DNA of 64,000 nt from Halomonas sp. (GCF_011050415.1 NZ_DRFS01000025.1:186001-250000); one strand, 5' to 3'; positions 52,821 to 62,694 are shown, numbered from the stretch's first letter. Numbers and translations: made by a program. The notes: a model not told the origin generated them from the letters alone.

Positions 52821-55495
52821 TGCTTCTTCACCATTACCGGTTTGAGCCGGACACATCGCTCTATGACCTGGATGCTTTTCGCGCCGAGCTTGCTGGCTCG
52901 CGCTCCCCGGTCGCCCCCTTTAAAGCTGCACTACGTGAACTACAATCGCGCCTGGATGAGCAGTTTCGAAGCGGTGCGGACATTCGAGACTTAGTGCGCG
53001 GGCGCGCTTGGTACCTGGATCAACTGCTGGCGATTGCCTGGGAGCAGCACCCGTGGCCCGATGACGGCGTTGCGCTGGTGGCGGTGGGGGGCTATGGGCG
53101 TGGCGAACTGCATCCCCACTCCGACATTGACCTGTTGCTACTGCTTGAACAGGATGACGACACCGCTTACCGCGAACCGCTTACCGCTTTTATCACTTTC
53201 TTATGGGACATTGGCCTGGAAATCGGCCATAGCGTGCGTTCGCTTAACGACTGTGAACGGGAAGCCGAAGCCGACGTTACGGTGATCACCAACCTGCTCG
53301 AATCACGCCTGATTGCTGGCCCTGAACGGCTACGTGAAGCAATGCGTGAGCGATTAAGCGCTGAGCACATTTGGCCCGCCGACCGTTTCTTTGAGGCCAA
53401 GTGGCAAGAACAGATCTCTCGCCACTACCGCTATAACAACTCCGAGTATCACCTGGAGCCTAATCTTAAAAGCTCCCCCGGTGGCCTGCGCGATATCCAG
53501 ATGATCGGCTGGGTGGCCAAGCGCCATTTTGGCACCGAACAGTACACCGACATCGTCGCCAACGGTTTTATGAACGATGCCGAACTGCGCATTTTAAGTC
53601 AGGGCCAAGCGTTTTTATGGCAGGTACGCTATGCCCTGCATATGCTCACCGACCGCGCCGAAGACCGCCTGCTGTTTGATCATCAGCGCACCATTGCTGA
53701 AATGTTTGGCTTTCGCGATACCCCAGAGCGTTTGGCGGTTGAGCAGTTTATGAAGCGCTACTACCGCCATGTCACCGCACTCGCGGGCCTTAACGATATG
53801 CTGCTGCAGCATTTTGACGAAGTGATTCTGCGCGGCAAAGAACCGCTAGAAACCGTTAAGCTCAATGAGCGCTTTGAGACCAAGGGCGGCTACATTCAAG
53901 TCCGCTCGCGCACGCTATTTCGCGAGCGACCTGCAGCGATGCTGGAGCTGTTTCTGCTGATGGCCAAGCACCCCGAAATTGAAGGGGTACGCGCTGACAC
54001 CATCAGACTGATTCGCGACCACCGTCATCAAATTGACGATCACTACCGGGAAGACCCGCGCCACCAACGGCTATTTATGGCCATTATGCGCGCGCCGGGC
54101 AACGTACCGCGCCAGCTGCGCCGTATGAACCGCTATGGGATTCTAGGTAAATACCTGCCTGAGTTTGGCCGCGCCGTAGGGCTCATGCAGCACGATCTGT
54201 TCCACATTTACACTGTTGATGCTCACACCCTGCGCCTGCTCAAGTTTTTGCACGGTTTCCGCAAACCCGAAGCCAAAGGTGACTTTCCGGTGGCCGCCGC
54301 ACTTATGCAGCAGTTGCCCAAGCTGGATCTGCTGTGGATGGCCGGGCTATTTCACGATATCGGCAAAGGTCGCGGCGGTGATCACTCGGAGATCGGCGCT
54401 CGGGACATGGAGCAGTTCTGCCTGCGCCATCATGTTTCGGCCCACGACACCAACTTGGTCAGCTGGCTGGTTGAGCACCACCTGCTGATGTCGATGACGG
54501 CACAGAAACGCGATATCAGCGACCCCGACGTGATCCGTGATTTTGCCCTGGTAGTGCGCAATGAAACGCGCCTGGACTATCTCTACGTACTCACCGTGGC
54601 CGATATCAACGCCACTAACCCAACGCTTTGGAACGGCTGGCGAGCATCACTACTACGCCAACTGCATGCCGAAACCAAACGCGCCCTGCGCCGTGGCCTG
54701 AACAATCCGCCGGATCGCGACGACTGGGTGCGTGAAACCCGCACCGAAGCCCGTTCGCTGTTACAAACCATTGGCGTCAATCGTGAACAAATTGACCTGC
54801 TTTGGGAGTCGCTTGGAGAGGACTACTTCCTTCAGTACGCGCCCAGCGAAATCGTCTGGCAAACCCAAGGCATACTCAATCACAACCAGTCGCCACTGCC
54901 GTTGGTACTGATTAGTGCACCTACTGCGGATATGGCGGAAGGCGGCACCAAGGTATTTATCCATACCCGCTCGGTGGATGATCTATTTGCCGCCACCGCC
55001 GCCGCCATGGAGCAGCTGGGCCTTTCGATCCACGATGCCCGCATCGCCACCTCGCACAACGACTGGACGCTAAACACCTTTATCGTGCTCGACAGCCATG
55101 GTCAGCCCATTCGTGACCCCGACCACATCGAAGAGATGCGTCAACACCTGGTCGAAGAGCTTGATGATCCCGACGACTATCCCAACATCGTCACGCGCCA
55201 TACGCCGCGCCAGCTCAAGCACTTCAAGGTACCGACTGAAGTGATCATTGAGCAAGACCCGGCCAATGAGCGCACGCTGCTGGAACTAACGGCTCCCGAC
55301 CGTCCCGGCCTGCTGGCCCGGGTGGGGCGTATCTTTATGGAGCAGGATATCTCCCTTTCTGCAGCCAAAATTGCCACGCTGGGAGAGCGGGTAGAAGACG
55401 TCTTTTTCATTACCACCAAAGCTGGCGAGCCACTCACCGACCCCGACCGCCAGCAGCAGCTACGCGAACGCTTGATCGAGATGCTAGGGGTTTGA
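52820..55495 (+). CDS. glnD: Bifunctional uridylyltransferase/uridylyl-removing enzyme
   Basis: An 891-residue nitrogen sensor: nucleotidyltransferase domain with GGYGRGELHPHSDIDLLLL near 90-108, an HD hydrolase domain with LFHDIGKGRGGDHSEIG near 511-527, and two C-terminal ACT domains (about 700-890, the second with LTAPDRPGLLARVGRIF). When glutamine is low it uridylylates PII; when high it removes the UMP. It starts on the last base of the map stop codon, so translation is coupled. Confidence 0.97.
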   Translation: MLLHHYRFEPDTSLYDLDAFRAELAGSRSPVAPFKAALRELQSRLDEQFRSGADIRDLVRGRAWYLDQLLAIAWEQHPWPDDGVALVAVGGYGRGELHPHSDIDLLLLLEQDDDTAYREPLTAFITFLWDIGLEIGHSVRSLNDCEREAEADVTVITNLLESRLIAGPERLREAMRERLSAEHIWPADRFFEAKWQEQISRHYRYNNSEYHLEPNLKSSPGGLRDIQMIGWVAKRHFGTEQYTDIVANGFMNDAELRILSQGQAFLWQVRYALHMLTDRAEDRLLFDHQRTIAEMFGFRDTPERLAVEQFMKRYYRHVTALAGLNDMLLQHFDEVILRGKEPLETVKLNERFETKGGYIQVRSRTLFRERPAAMLELFLLMAKHPEIEGVRADTIRLIRDHRHQIDDHYREDPRHQRLFMAIMRAPGNVPRQLRRMNRYGILGKYLPEFGRAVGLMQHDLFHIYTVDAHTLRLLKFLHGFRKPEAKGDFPVAAALMQQLPKLDLLWMAGLFHDIGKGRGGDHSEIGARDMEQFCLRHHVSAHDTNLVSWLVEHHLLMSMTAQKRDISDPDVIRDFALVVRNETRLDYLYVLTVADINATNPTLWNGWRASLLRQLHAETKRALRRGLNNPPDRDDWVRETRTEARSLLQTIGVNREQIDLLWESLGEDYFLQYAPSEIVWQTQGILNHNQSPLPLVLISAPTADMAEGGTKVFIHTRSVDDLFAATAAAMEQLGLSIHDARIATSHNDWTLNTFIVLDSHGQPIRDPDHIEEMRQHLVEELDDPDDYPNIVTRHTPRQLKHFKVPTEVIIEQDPANERTLLELTAPDRPGLLARVGRIFMEQDISLSAAKIATLGERVEDVFFITTKAGEPLTDPDRQQQLRERLIEMLGV

Positions 55496-55527
55496 GAAAT
55501 AACTGCGATTAAGAGTGCAGATAACTA

Positions 55528-55631
55528 GGTGCGGAGGGCAGGTTGGAGCGAGGGTCTTTCGACATGGATGTCGAAAGTAGCGCCCACGGACGGGTTCACA
55601 GCGCCCTCGCGTAAACTTGCCCTGGGCACCG
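55528..55631. repeat. Nested inverted-repeat element upstream of dapC (probable dispersed repeat or structured RNA)
   Basis: About 104 bases that can fold into stacked helices: outer GGTGC/GCACC, then GGGCAGGTT (55536) with AACTTGCCC (55614), then GCGAGGG (55548) with CCCTCGC (55604), and an inner perfect 10-base hairpin CTTTCGACAT/ATGTCGAAAG (55556-55577). It codes for nothing sensible and lies between glnD and the dapC promoter. Such compact nested elements are usually dispersed intergenic repeats; other copies would settle it. It could also terminate glnD. Confidence 0.55.
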
Positions 55632-55669
55632 GCAAGCCTGCTCACGAACGATGATCGCCCGGTTAGGTT

Positions 55670-55697
55670 TGAGCCTACACCGGGGCTTGCCTATAAT
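55670..55697 (+). promoter_or_regulatory. Candidate sigma-70 promoter of dapC
   Basis: TTGAGC (55670-55675), a 16-base spacer and a perfect TATAAT (55692-55697), about 38 bases before the dapC ATG. Its similarity to the promoter proposed before fabZ adds support. Confidence 0.65.
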
Positions 55698-55734
55698 CGT
55701 CGGCTTACGCCAGCCAGCCACTAACGGACACGCC

Positions 55735-56931
55735 ATGAACGCCGACCTCGACGCCCTGCATCCCTACCCGTTTGAAAAGCTGGCTGCGCTAAAGGCAGCG
55801 CTTACACCACCTTCAGCGCTCGCGCATATCTCGCTGACCATTGGCGAGCCCCAGCACGCTCCATATCCAGCGGCACTCGAGGCCTTGGTAGCCCATCAAT
55901 TAGAAATGGCCCGCTATCCGGCGACCAACGGCCTACCTGCGCTACGTGAAGCCATTGCGAACTGGGCGACCCAACGCTTCCAGCTACGCGAACTCGACAG
56001 TGAGCGACACGTCGTTCCGGTCAACGGCACCCGGGAGGCGATATTCGCCTTTGTGCAAGCGGCACTGGATCGTACCCGCCCAGCGAAAGTCGCTGTGCCA
56101 AATCCGTTTTATCAGATTTACGAAGGTGCAACGCTGTTAGCCGGGGGCGAGCCGCTTTACCTAGATTGTAACGCTGAGAATGGCTTTCGGCCCGACATTG
56201 GCGCTGTTCCCGCCACCACCTGGCGCGATGTGCAGATCGTATTTATCTGCTCGCCGGGCAATCCCACTGGTGCAGTAACGCCATTAGCAGAGTTCAAGCA
56301 ACTGATTGCGCTGGCCGACGAGCATGATTTTATTATTGCCTCGGATGAGTGCTACTCGGAGCTCTACCTAGACGAAGCCACCCCGCCGCCAGGGTTACTG
56401 CAAGCCTGCGCCGAGTTGGGCCGCGATGATTTTCGCCGCTGCGTCGTGTTTCACTCGCTCTCCAAACGCTCCAACTTACCGGGGCTGCGCTCCGGCTTTG
56501 TGGCAGGCGATGCGGCCCTACTCACGCCGTTTAAGCGCTACCGTACCTATCACGGCTGCGCCATGTCGCTGCCGCTTCAGCATGCCTCAATCGCTGCCTG
56601 GCAGGATGAACTGCACGTGCGAGCCAACCGTGACGCCTACCGCGAAAAATTTAGCGCCGTCACCGATGTGCTTGCCCCCGTCATGGATTTCCCAGCGCCA
56701 CAAGCAAGCTTCTACCTATGGCCTGCGGTGCCGGGGGGCGACGACATTGCCTTCACTCAGCGGCTATTTGCTGAGCAGCACGTTAGCGTACTGCCGGGAA
56801 GCCTAATGGGACGCACCGGTACCAGTGGCGTTAACCCCGGCGCGGGGCGCTTACGGCTAGCACTAGTGGCTGAATTAGCGCCCACGCTAGAAGCCGCCCA
56901 GCGTATTCGCCAACTAATCGAGCGTGGTTAG
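55735..56931 (+). CDS. dapC: Succinyldiaminopimelate transaminase
   Basis: A 398-residue fold-type I PLP aminotransferase: SLTIGEPQHAPYPAA near 33-47, FICSPGNPTGAVT, SDECYSELY and the PLP lysine in FHSLSKRSNLPGLRSGF near 242-258. It makes N-succinyl-diaminopimelate from the keto precursor on the succinylase route to lysine and peptidoglycan mDAP. ATG 55735 lies behind a good promoter; the open frame back to 55651 precedes the transcription start and is ignored. The setting glnD-dapC-dapD-dapE fixes the function. Confidence 0.92.
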   Translation: MNADLDALHPYPFEKLAALKAALTPPSALAHISLTIGEPQHAPYPAALEALVAHQLEMARYPATNGLPALREAIANWATQRFQLRELDSERHVVPVNGTREAIFAFVQAALDRTRPAKVAVPNPFYQIYEGATLLAGGEPLYLDCNAENGFRPDIGAVPATTWRDVQIVFICSPGNPTGAVTPLAEFKQLIALADEHDFIIASDECYSELYLDEATPPPGLLQACAELGRDDFRRCVVFHSLSKRSNLPGLRSGFVAGDAALLTPFKRYRTYHGCAMSLPLQHASIAAWQDELHVRANRDAYREKFSAVTDVLAPVMDFPAPQASFYLWPAVPGGDDIAFTQRLFAEQHVSVLPGSLMGRTGTSGVNPGAGRLRLALVAELAPTLEAAQRIRQLIERG

Positions 56932-56973
56932 TCGGCTAGCCAAATTTGCTCATGGGTTATTTAAGGAGGCTAT

Positions 56974-57318
56974 ATGCTGACGCTCTATGTGATTAACACC
57001 TGCGACACCTGCCGCAAGGCGCGCAAAGCGTTAGAAGAGAGAGGCATTGCGTTCAATACTCATGACCTGCGTAAAGATGGCCTTTCGGCAGATCTCTTAG
57101 CGCATATTTTAGCGCGCGTGCCCCTCGAAGACGCCGTTAACAAGCGCAGCAAAACCTGGCGCGACCTCTCTCAAGAGGAGAAAGATACTTTCGATGCAGC
57201 CCCACAGCCACTGCTCATCAAATACCCGACGCTACTTAAACGGCCGCTGCTGGAAGTAGACGATAAAACCATGTTAGTGGGCTACCGTGATGGCGATTAC
57301 GACACCCTGAATGGCTAG
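56974..57318 (+). CDS. ArsC/Spx-family protein, YffB-like
   Basis: A 114-residue thioredoxin-fold protein with CDTC at residues 10-13, then RKARKALEERGIAFNTHDLRKDG, NKRSKTWRDL and the cis-Pro/Arg region LLIKYPTLLKRPLLE, the pattern of YffB. YffB lies next to dapE in E. coli and here stands between dapC and dapD. It is not a true arsenate reductase: no ars genes accompany it. Glutathione-dependent thiol chemistry is suggested for the family; the substrate is unknown. AAGGAGG precedes the start. Confidence 0.9.
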   Translation: MLTLYVINTCDTCRKARKALEERGIAFNTHDLRKDGLSADLLAHILARVPLEDAVNKRSKTWRDLSQEEKDTFDAAPQPLLIKYPTLLKRPLLEVDDKTMLVGYRDGDYDTLNG

Positions 57319-57366
57319 CCACTGACACGCACTTTTCTTTTCTCCATCACTACAGGACGACCCATT

Positions 57367-58392
57367 ATGCTGAGCTTTGCGCTTGGAATCGGCACTCAAA
57401 ACACTCAGGGCGACTGGCTGGAAATCTATTACCCGGCACCGCTGCTCAATCCCTCGGCAAGCCTGGTTGCCGCGGCACAACAAGCCCTGGATGCCCCACA
57501 AGGCAACGCCGCGATTAGCTTTTTGCCGGAAGACTGCACACGCTTGGCAAAAGCGCTAGAAGCTGCCGGGCACTCTGAGCAAGCAGAGCTTGCTGAAGCG
57601 CTGTCTGCTAGCCAGCGCCCGCTGGTGGCGATGTTTCTGGAATCAGACCAAGCCCCCCAAACGGCCCCAGAGGTGTATTTAAAACTGCACTTACTGTCAC
57701 ACCGCCTGGTTAAACCCCATGGTTTGGATCTCACCGGCATGTTTGGCCTACTGCGTAATATCGCCTGGACGAACGAAGGCGCGATCGATATTGAAGAACT
57801 CCCTGCCCGTCGTCTTAAAGCCCGTATGGCAGGGCGTGCGCTGTCCGTCGACTGTGTGGATAAATTCCCCAAAATGACCGATTACGTAGTGCCTACCGGC
57901 ATCCGTATTGCCGATACCGCTCGCGTACGCCTGGGCGCCTACCTGGGCGAAGGCACGACCGTAATGCACGAAGGCTTCGTCAATTTCAATGCAGGCACTG
58001 AAGGCCCTGGCATGATCGAAGGGCGCATTTCAGCCGGCGTGATGGTTGGCAAAGGGTCAGATCTGGGCGGCGGCTGCTCCACCATGGGTACGCTTTCCGG
58101 TGGCGGCAATATTGTCATCAAAGTGGGCGAAGGCTGCTTAATCGGCGCCAATGCGGGTATCGGTATTCCGCTAGGCGACCGCTGCACGGTGGAGGCCGGC
58201 CTATATATTACTGCTGGCTCTAAAGTGACCTTGCTGGATGACCAGGGTCAGGAAGTTAATACTGTGGCAGCCCGTGAACTGGCCGGGCAAGACGACCTGC
58301 TATGGCGCCGCAACTCTCAGAATGGACGTATCGAGTGCTTGACCAACAAAAGTGCCATCGCCCTGAACGAGGCGCTGCATGCCCATAACTGA
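57367..58392 (+). CDS. dapD: 2,3,4,5-tetrahydropyridine-2,6-dicarboxylate N-succinyltransferase
   Basis: A 341-residue hexapeptide-repeat acyltransferase of the long Pseudomonas type (E. coli DapD has 274). The beta-helix spans about residues 175-300 with [39 protein letters not shown] repeats and [15 protein letters not shown]. It adds succinyl from succinyl-CoA to tetrahydrodipicolinate. AGGA precedes ATG 57367. Its last 14 bases overlap dapE. Confidence 0.95.
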   Translation: MLSFALGIGTQNTQGDWLEIYYPAPLLNPSASLVAAAQQALDAPQGNAAISFLPEDCTRLAKALEAAGHSEQAELAEALSASQRPLVAMFLESDQAPQTAPEVYLKLHLLSHRLVKPHGLDLTGMFGLLRNIAWTNEGAIDIEELPARRLKARMAGRALSVDCVDKFPKMTDYVVPTGIRIADTARVRLGAYLGEGTTVMHEGFVNFNAGTEGPGMIEGRISAGVMVGKGSDLGGGCSTMGTLSGGGNIVIKVGEGCLIGANAGIGIPLGDRCTVEAGLYITAGSKVTLLDDQGQEVNTVAARELAGQDDLLWRRNSQNGRIECLTNKSAIALNEALHAHN

Positions 58393-59551
58393 GTCGGCAT
58401 CGCTGTCACCGACGCTCACGCTCGCCTTTGAGCTGCTGCGTCGCCCGTCGGTAACCCCGGATGACGAAGGCTGCCAAGAGCTAATGATTGAGCGCTTAAC
58501 AGCGCTCGGTTTTCATATCGAGCGCCTGCCGTTTGGCGACGTGAAGAATTTTTGGGCCATACGCGGCCATCATGGCCCCGTGGTGGCCTTTGCCGGTCAC
58601 ACAGACGTAGTGCCCAGCGGCCCCTACATCAACTGGCAGCACCCGCCGTTTGAGCCCTGTATCGATGATGATGGGATGTTGTGCGGGCGCGGCGCAGCGG
58701 ATATGAAAGGCAGTCTGGCCTCAATGCTGACCGCCGTTGAACGCTTTGTGACCAACCACCCAGACCACGATGGGCGTATCGCCTTTCTGATCACCTCCGA
58801 TGAAGAGGGGCCAGCGGTGGATGGCACACGCGCGGTGGTTGAGCATCTACGCGAACGCAATGAGCGCCTGGATTACTGCATCGTGGGTGAACCATCCTCC
58901 ACGCAACGCTTGGGTGATGTGATTAAAAATGGACGTCGTGGCTCGCTGGGTGGCGTATTACACATTAAAGGCGTCCAAGGCCACGTGGCCTATCCGCACT
59001 TAGCGCGCAACCCAATACATCAGGCAATGCCCGCCCTTGATGCACTGGTCAACGAGCACTGGGATGCAGGCAACGACTTCTTCCCTGCCACTAGTTTTCA
59101 GATCTCCAATCTGCGGGCAGGCACCGGTGCTACCAATGTTATCCCCGGGGATGTGGAAGTGGTGTTTAACTTTCGCTTCTCAACCGAAGTCACCCATGAA
59201 GAGCTCAAGGCACGCACTGAGGCTATCTTATCCCAGCATCAGTTAGAGTATCAGGTAGACTGGACGCTCAACGGCGAACCTTTCCTAACCGCTGAAGGCG
59301 AGCTTGTCGATGCTGCCATCAAAGGCGTTGAAGCAGTCACCGGCCAACGACCAGCGCTCTCCACCAGCGGCGGCACCTCGGATGGCCGTTTTATTGCTAC
59401 CCTAGGTGCCCAAGTGGTCGAACTTGGCCCACTCAACGACACCATCCACAAGGTTGACGAGCGCGTTCGCGCCAGCGACCTGGACGATTTAAGCCGGATT
59501 TACGAAGCGACGCTGCAGGCGCTGCTCACACCCGGCGAGGTAAGCGTATAA
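58379..59551 (+). CDS. dapE: Succinyl-diaminopimelate desuccinylase
   Basis: A 390-residue dizinc M20 peptidase: [13 protein letters not shown] (His ligand), [13 protein letters not shown] (bridging Asp), ITSDEEGPA (catalytic Glu and ligand Glu), and the late [11 protein letters not shown] (His ligand). It releases succinate from N-succinyl-LL-diaminopimelate. The ATG lies within the last codons of dapD (14-base overlap) and the stop overlaps the next gene by one base. Confidence 0.96.
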   Translation: MPITESASLSPTLTLAFELLRRPSVTPDDEGCQELMIERLTALGFHIERLPFGDVKNFWAIRGHHGPVVAFAGHTDVVPSGPYINWQHPPFEPCIDDDGMLCGRGAADMKGSLASMLTAVERFVTNHPDHDGRIAFLITSDEEGPAVDGTRAVVEHLRERNERLDYCIVGEPSSTQRLGDVIKNGRRGSLGGVLHIKGVQGHVAYPHLARNPIHQAMPALDALVNEHWDAGNDFFPATSFQISNLRAGTGATNVIPGDVEVVFNFRFSTEVTHEELKARTEAILSQHQLEYQVDWTLNGEPFLTAEGELVDAAIKGVEAVTGQRPALSTSGGTSDGRFIATLGAQVVELGPLNDTIHKVDERVRASDLDDLSRIYEATLQALLTPGEVSV

Positions 59552-59937
59552 TGGAGCGTTACCCCGATATTGAAATTTACCTGGCCAGCGTCTCGCTGGA
59601 TGCGCTTAATACGTGGCTAAAAAGTGCCCTAATAGCACCGCCACTTAGCCCAGCCGGCAAAGGTCAATGGAAAACCCGTGGCCAATATCAGGGCGACTGC
59701 GTACCGGTGTTGCTGGTTGAAAAGGCCGCCGATGGGTTTGCCAGCCTCTGGTTCGATAGCAACCATACGCCATGGTTGACCGATCAGGAGTGCGCACAAC
59801 AGGCTGCTGAAGCCCTTCAAATAGAGGTGCGCTGTTCACTTGGCGGCTGGCACCCGGGCGATGACCCTGACCGCTTCTGGCAGGTGCTTCCCGGTGGAAA
59901 AGAAGGCGCCATTGAGTGGCCAGACTCAGGTCGCTAA
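59551..59937 (+). CDS. Conserved-looking hypothetical protein translationally coupled to dapE
   Basis: A 128-residue soluble protein with no signal peptide or membrane segment, not recognised. It starts on the last base of the dapE stop codon (TAATG), a coupling that argues for a real gene. Trp- and Asp-rich segments (FDSNHTPWLTDQECAQQAAEAL, GGWHPGDDPDRFWQVLPGGKEG) stand out. It is followed by a strong terminator that ends the dap operon. A role related to dapE is possible but cannot be shown from the sequence. Confidence 0.75.
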   Translation: MERYPDIEIYLASVSLDALNTWLKSALIAPPLSPAGKGQWKTRGQYQGDCVPVLLVEKAADGFASLWFDSNHTPWLTDQECAQQAAEALQIEVRCSLGGWHPGDDPDRFWQVLPGGKEGAIEWPDSGR

Positions 59938-59954
59938 TGGCCTCCTCCAAACGC

Positions 59955-59982
59955 AAACGACCCCGCCAAGGCGGGGTCGTTT
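59955..59982. terminator. Strong bidirectional terminator after the dap operon
   Basis: AAACGACCCCGCC (59955-59967) pairs perfectly with GGCGGGGTCGTTT (59970-59982), with T-rich flanks on both strands. It ends the plus-strand dap operon and can serve the convergent cold-shock-domain gene. Confidence 0.88.
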
Positions 59983-60003
59983 TGTTTCCAGCGGGCCTTA
60001 GAC

Positions 60004-60555
60004 TCACTCAATAATACTGACATCGTCGGCTTGCAAACCACGCTCATTTTTAATCACGTGGTAACGCACAATTTGCCCCTCTGCCAACATACGCGGGCCA
60101 CGGCCACGAATGGCGCGAAAGTGTACAAATACATCTTCGCCATTATCGCGGGTAATAAAACCGTAACCTTTGTTAGTGTTGAACCACTTAACTTCACCCT
60201 CTTCGCGGCCATCATTGGGGTCGATGATATCTTCCTCTTCATCGTCCTCCATCACAGCAGCGGCTTGAGGCTGACGTGGTGCAGGCTTAGGACGTACCGC
60301 AAAATCCGACGCGACCGCCTTCGCAGGTACCCAAGCTGCCGATGCTAAAGTGCCAATACACAGAACAATAAAACACCCTATGGCAACGGCAATATATACA
60401 CCGCTAATACCAACTTCACTCATGGCGAACTCGCCCAATAACAGCTCGACGAGCGCACTATCGGTTAGATGAACAATCCCCGCCAGCAGAAGTGGCGCGG
60501 GGGCGGATAGTAATACACTGATTAAGAAACAGCGAAACACAACTTTTGGGTTCAT
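60004..60555 (-). CDS. Membrane-anchored cold-shock-domain protein
   Basis: A 183-residue protein of unusual build. The N-terminal ~80 residues contain two hydrophobic segments (about 8-28, FLISVLLSAPAPLLLAGIV, and 50-75, VYIAVAIGCFIVLCIGTLASAA). An acidic linker follows (EDDEEEDIIDPND near 103-115), then a cold-shock domain (EGEVKWFNTNKGYGFITRDNGEDVFVHFRAI) with both nucleic-acid-binding motifs intact. CspA-like domains bind single-stranded RNA or DNA; here binding would occur at the inner membrane. There is no strong ribosome binding site before ATG 60555. Similar architectures are annotated in other gammaproteobacteria, but the function is unknown. Confidence 0.85.
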   Translation of the reverse strand: MNPKVVFRCFLISVLLSAPAPLLLAGIVHLTDSALVELLLGEFAMSEVGISGVYIAVAIGCFIVLCIGTLASAAWVPAKAVASDFAVRPKPAPRQPQAAAVMEDDEEEDIIDPNDGREEGEVKWFNTNKGYGFITRDNGEDVFVHFRAIRGRGPRMLAEGQIVRYHVIKNERGLQADDVSIIE

Positions 60556-60667
60556 AGAAAAAAAAAGCTCTCTTGTTGTATGGGTAACAGACGAAGGACA
60601 ATACCTGCACTATCAGGCCCATTCCCAATAGCACTGGCATACTACTACATAAGGTTGCAATGTTATC

Positions 60668-60916
60668 ATGACCCATGAATTATCGCCTGCTGAGCTGACC
60701 CAACTTGTTGAATCTTTAGAAAGCCGTTTAGCCCATCAAGAGCACTGGCTGGACACGTTAGACCAAGCGGTCATCCAACAGGAGCGCCGCCTGGACAAAC
60801 TTGAGCAACTGAGTGGGCTGATGCGCGAGCGCCTGCGGGAACAGCATCAAGCGTTGCAAGCACACGAGCCCCAGGACGGCCAACGCCTGGAAGATGATGT
60901 TCCGCCGCACTATTAA
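60668..60916 (+). CDS. slyX: SlyX family protein
   Basis: An 82-residue protein that is mostly one coiled coil (VESLESRLAHQEHWLDTLDQAVIQQERRLDKLEQ), ending in the DVPPHY typical of SlyX (PPPHY). Function unknown in the family. It is divergent from the cold-shock-domain gene and convergent with ald. Confidence 0.9.
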   Translation: MTHELSPAELTQLVESLESRLAHQEHWLDTLDQAVIQQERRLDKLEQLSGLMRERLREQHQALQAHEPQDGQRLEDDVPPHY

Positions 60917-60947
60917 AAGGCCATCTTGACCTGCCTTCTCACTCAGC

Positions 60948-62066
60948 CTAACCGCTGATAACACTGCCAGGTTCAATACTTTCAAGCCCAAACGCCTCAG
61001 CGACGGCAGGATAAGTCACCTTGCCAGCATGCACGTTTAGACCCGGCAAGAAATGCGGGTCATCACGTAGCGCCTGCTGCCAGCCTTTATCCGCCAGCGC
61101 GAGCACAAACGGCAGTGTGGCGTTGGTCAGCCCTTGGGTAGATGTACGCGCTACCGCGCCGGGCATATTAGCCACGCAGTAATGCACAATGCCATCAACG
61201 ATGTAGGTCGGCTCAGCATGGGTGGTGGGCTTACTGGTTTCAAAGCAGCCGCCCTGGTCAATCGCCACATCTACCAATACGCTACCGGGCTTCATATCGG
61301 CGAGCATACTGCGAGTGATTAATTTTGGCGCTGCGGCGCCGGGCACCAGCACCGCGCCAATAATCATATCCGACTCGCGCACGGCCGATTCCAGCGCGTC
61401 TGCGGTGGAGTAAACCGTTTTAATGCGCCCTTGGTAGCGATCGTCCAAGACCTCTAGTCGCGCGAGCGATTTATCTAGAATGGTAACCTCAGCCCCTAAG
61501 CCTAGCGCCATTCGAGCCGCATTTTCACCCACCACGCCGCCACCAATAACCGTAACCTTACCCGGCGCAACGCCAGGCACGCCGGGCAGCAACACACCCG
61601 CACCACCCTGGGCTTTTTCCAGGCTGTGAGCACCGGCTTGAACGGCCATTCGTCCTGCAACGGTGCTCATTGGTGCAAGCAGTGGCAAACCGCCCCGCAC
61701 ATCGGTAATCGTCTCATAGGCGATACAGGTGGCGCCGCTCTCCATCAGCCTTTGGGTAAGGCGCTCTTCGGCGGCAAGATGAAGATAGGTAAACAGCGTA
61801 TGCTGAGGCGTTAATCGCGCCACTTCTTCCGGCTGCGGCTCTTTCACCTTAAGAATCAGCTCGGCATTGCGCCATAGCGCCTCAACATCGGCTTCTATCT
61901 GGGCACCAGCGGCTTGAAAATCAGCGTCTGCAAATCCTGCACCTTCGCCCGCCCCAGCTTGAACGCTGACCTGATGGCCGCGCCCAGTTAATTCCCGCGC
62001 ACCCGTGGGCGTTAGTGCCACCCGATATTCGTGATTTTTGATCTCTTTAGGGATGGCGATTTTCAT
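60948..62066 (-). CDS. ald: Alanine dehydrogenase
   Basis: A 372-residue NAD-dependent enzyme: [20 protein letters not shown] at the start, LILKVKEPQ, the catalytic His region FTYLHLAAE, the Rossmann motif [14 protein letters not shown] and [18 protein letters not shown]. It interconverts alanine and pyruvate plus ammonia. AAGGA precedes ATG 62066. It stands alone, so roles in alanine use or ammonium assimilation are both possible. Confidence 0.96.
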   Translation of the reverse strand: MKIAIPKEIKNHEYRVALTPTGARELTGRGHQVSVQAGAGEGAGFADADFQAAGAQIEADVEALWRNAELILKVKEPQPEEVARLTPQHTLFTYLHLAAEERLTQRLMESGATCIAYETITDVRGGLPLLAPMSTVAGRMAVQAGAHSLEKAQGGAGVLLPGVPGVAPGKVTVIGGGVVGENAARMALGLGAEVTILDKSLARLEVLDDRYQGRIKTVYSTADALESAVRESDMIIGAVLVPGAAAPKLITRSMLADMKPGSVLVDVAIDQGGCFETSKPTTHAEPTYIVDGIVHYCVANMPGAVARTSTQGLTNATLPFVLALADKGWQQALRDDPHFLPGLNVHAGKVTYPAVAEAFGLESIEPGSVISG

Positions 62067-62185
62067 TGGTGTATTCCTTCATTTTGAACGTCAGCACTTT
62101 TGAACGTCAGCATTAATTAGCAAATTAACTCTGTTAGCAAATTACAGTACAGCTGACACTGACCACCACCCCCATAATGCAAAAC

Positions 62186-62212
62186 AAAAAAAACGCCCGT
62201 TAAGGCGTTTTT
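62186..62212 (-). terminator. Intrinsic terminator after the thioesterase gene
   Basis: AAACGCC/GGCGTTT (62191-62197 with 62204-62210), with a run of eight T on the minus strand and TTTTTT on the plus strand. It ends the thioesterase transcript 50 bases after its stop codon. Confidence 0.85.
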
Positions 62213-62259
62213 TAGGAGAAAAATCTAGCGATTGCCGGTTTCACACGAAAAATTCCACT

Positions 62260-62694
62260 TCACCCAGCGATAACGGCGCCGCCATAAATGCGGCGATACT
62301 CCTCTGGCAAGCGCTTAGGCCGACCTGTCGAAAGCGCCACGCAAGCAAAGCGAGTACGGGCATAGAGCAGCGTTTTAGCATCTTGTGGGCGAACCAACTG
62401 AAACCTGCGAGTTAGGCTAAATCGCTCATCGCACTCAACAATCCAAGTGGCCAGCCGTAACTCATCGCCTGCAAACGCAGGCGCGAGATAATCCAGCTCG
62501 TGACGGTGCACCACCATCGCACGGTCAAGCGCTCGGTAACGCTCAAGGGAGAGGCCCAGCGCAACCGAGTGAGCCCAGCTAACCTGCTCAACCCAGCGTA
62601 AGTACTCGCTGTTATTGACGTGCTGATAGGCATCTATCGCCTCATCGGCAACGCGGATATCGATCACAAAAGGATCGGGCAGCGCCCACTCCAT
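62260..62694 (-). CDS. Acyl-CoA thioesterase of the hot-dog fold (YbgC/4HBT-like)
   Basis: A 144-residue protein with DIRVADEAIDAYQHVNNSEYLRWVEQ, where the conserved Asp-type position and HVNN are those of the 4-hydroxybenzoyl-CoA thioesterase group, followed by VVHRHELDYLAPAFAGDELRLATWI. It should cleave an acyl-CoA thioester in the cytoplasm; the chain preference is unknown. It lies 46 bases downstream of the rlmI start-side neighbour on the same strand and may be co-transcribed with rlmI. Confidence 0.9.
   Translation of the reverse strand: MEWALPDPFVIDIRVADEAIDAYQHVNNSEYLRWVEQVSWAHSVALGLSLERYRALDRAMVVHRHELDYLAPAFAGDELRLATWIVECDERFSLTRRFQLVRPQDAKTLLYARTRFACVALSTGRPKRLPEEYRRIYGGAVIAG

Noticed and set aside
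56974..57318. Annotation as arsenate reductase ArsC.
   Set aside because: Sequence pattern and position within the dap operon fit YffB; no arsenic-resistance genes accompany it.
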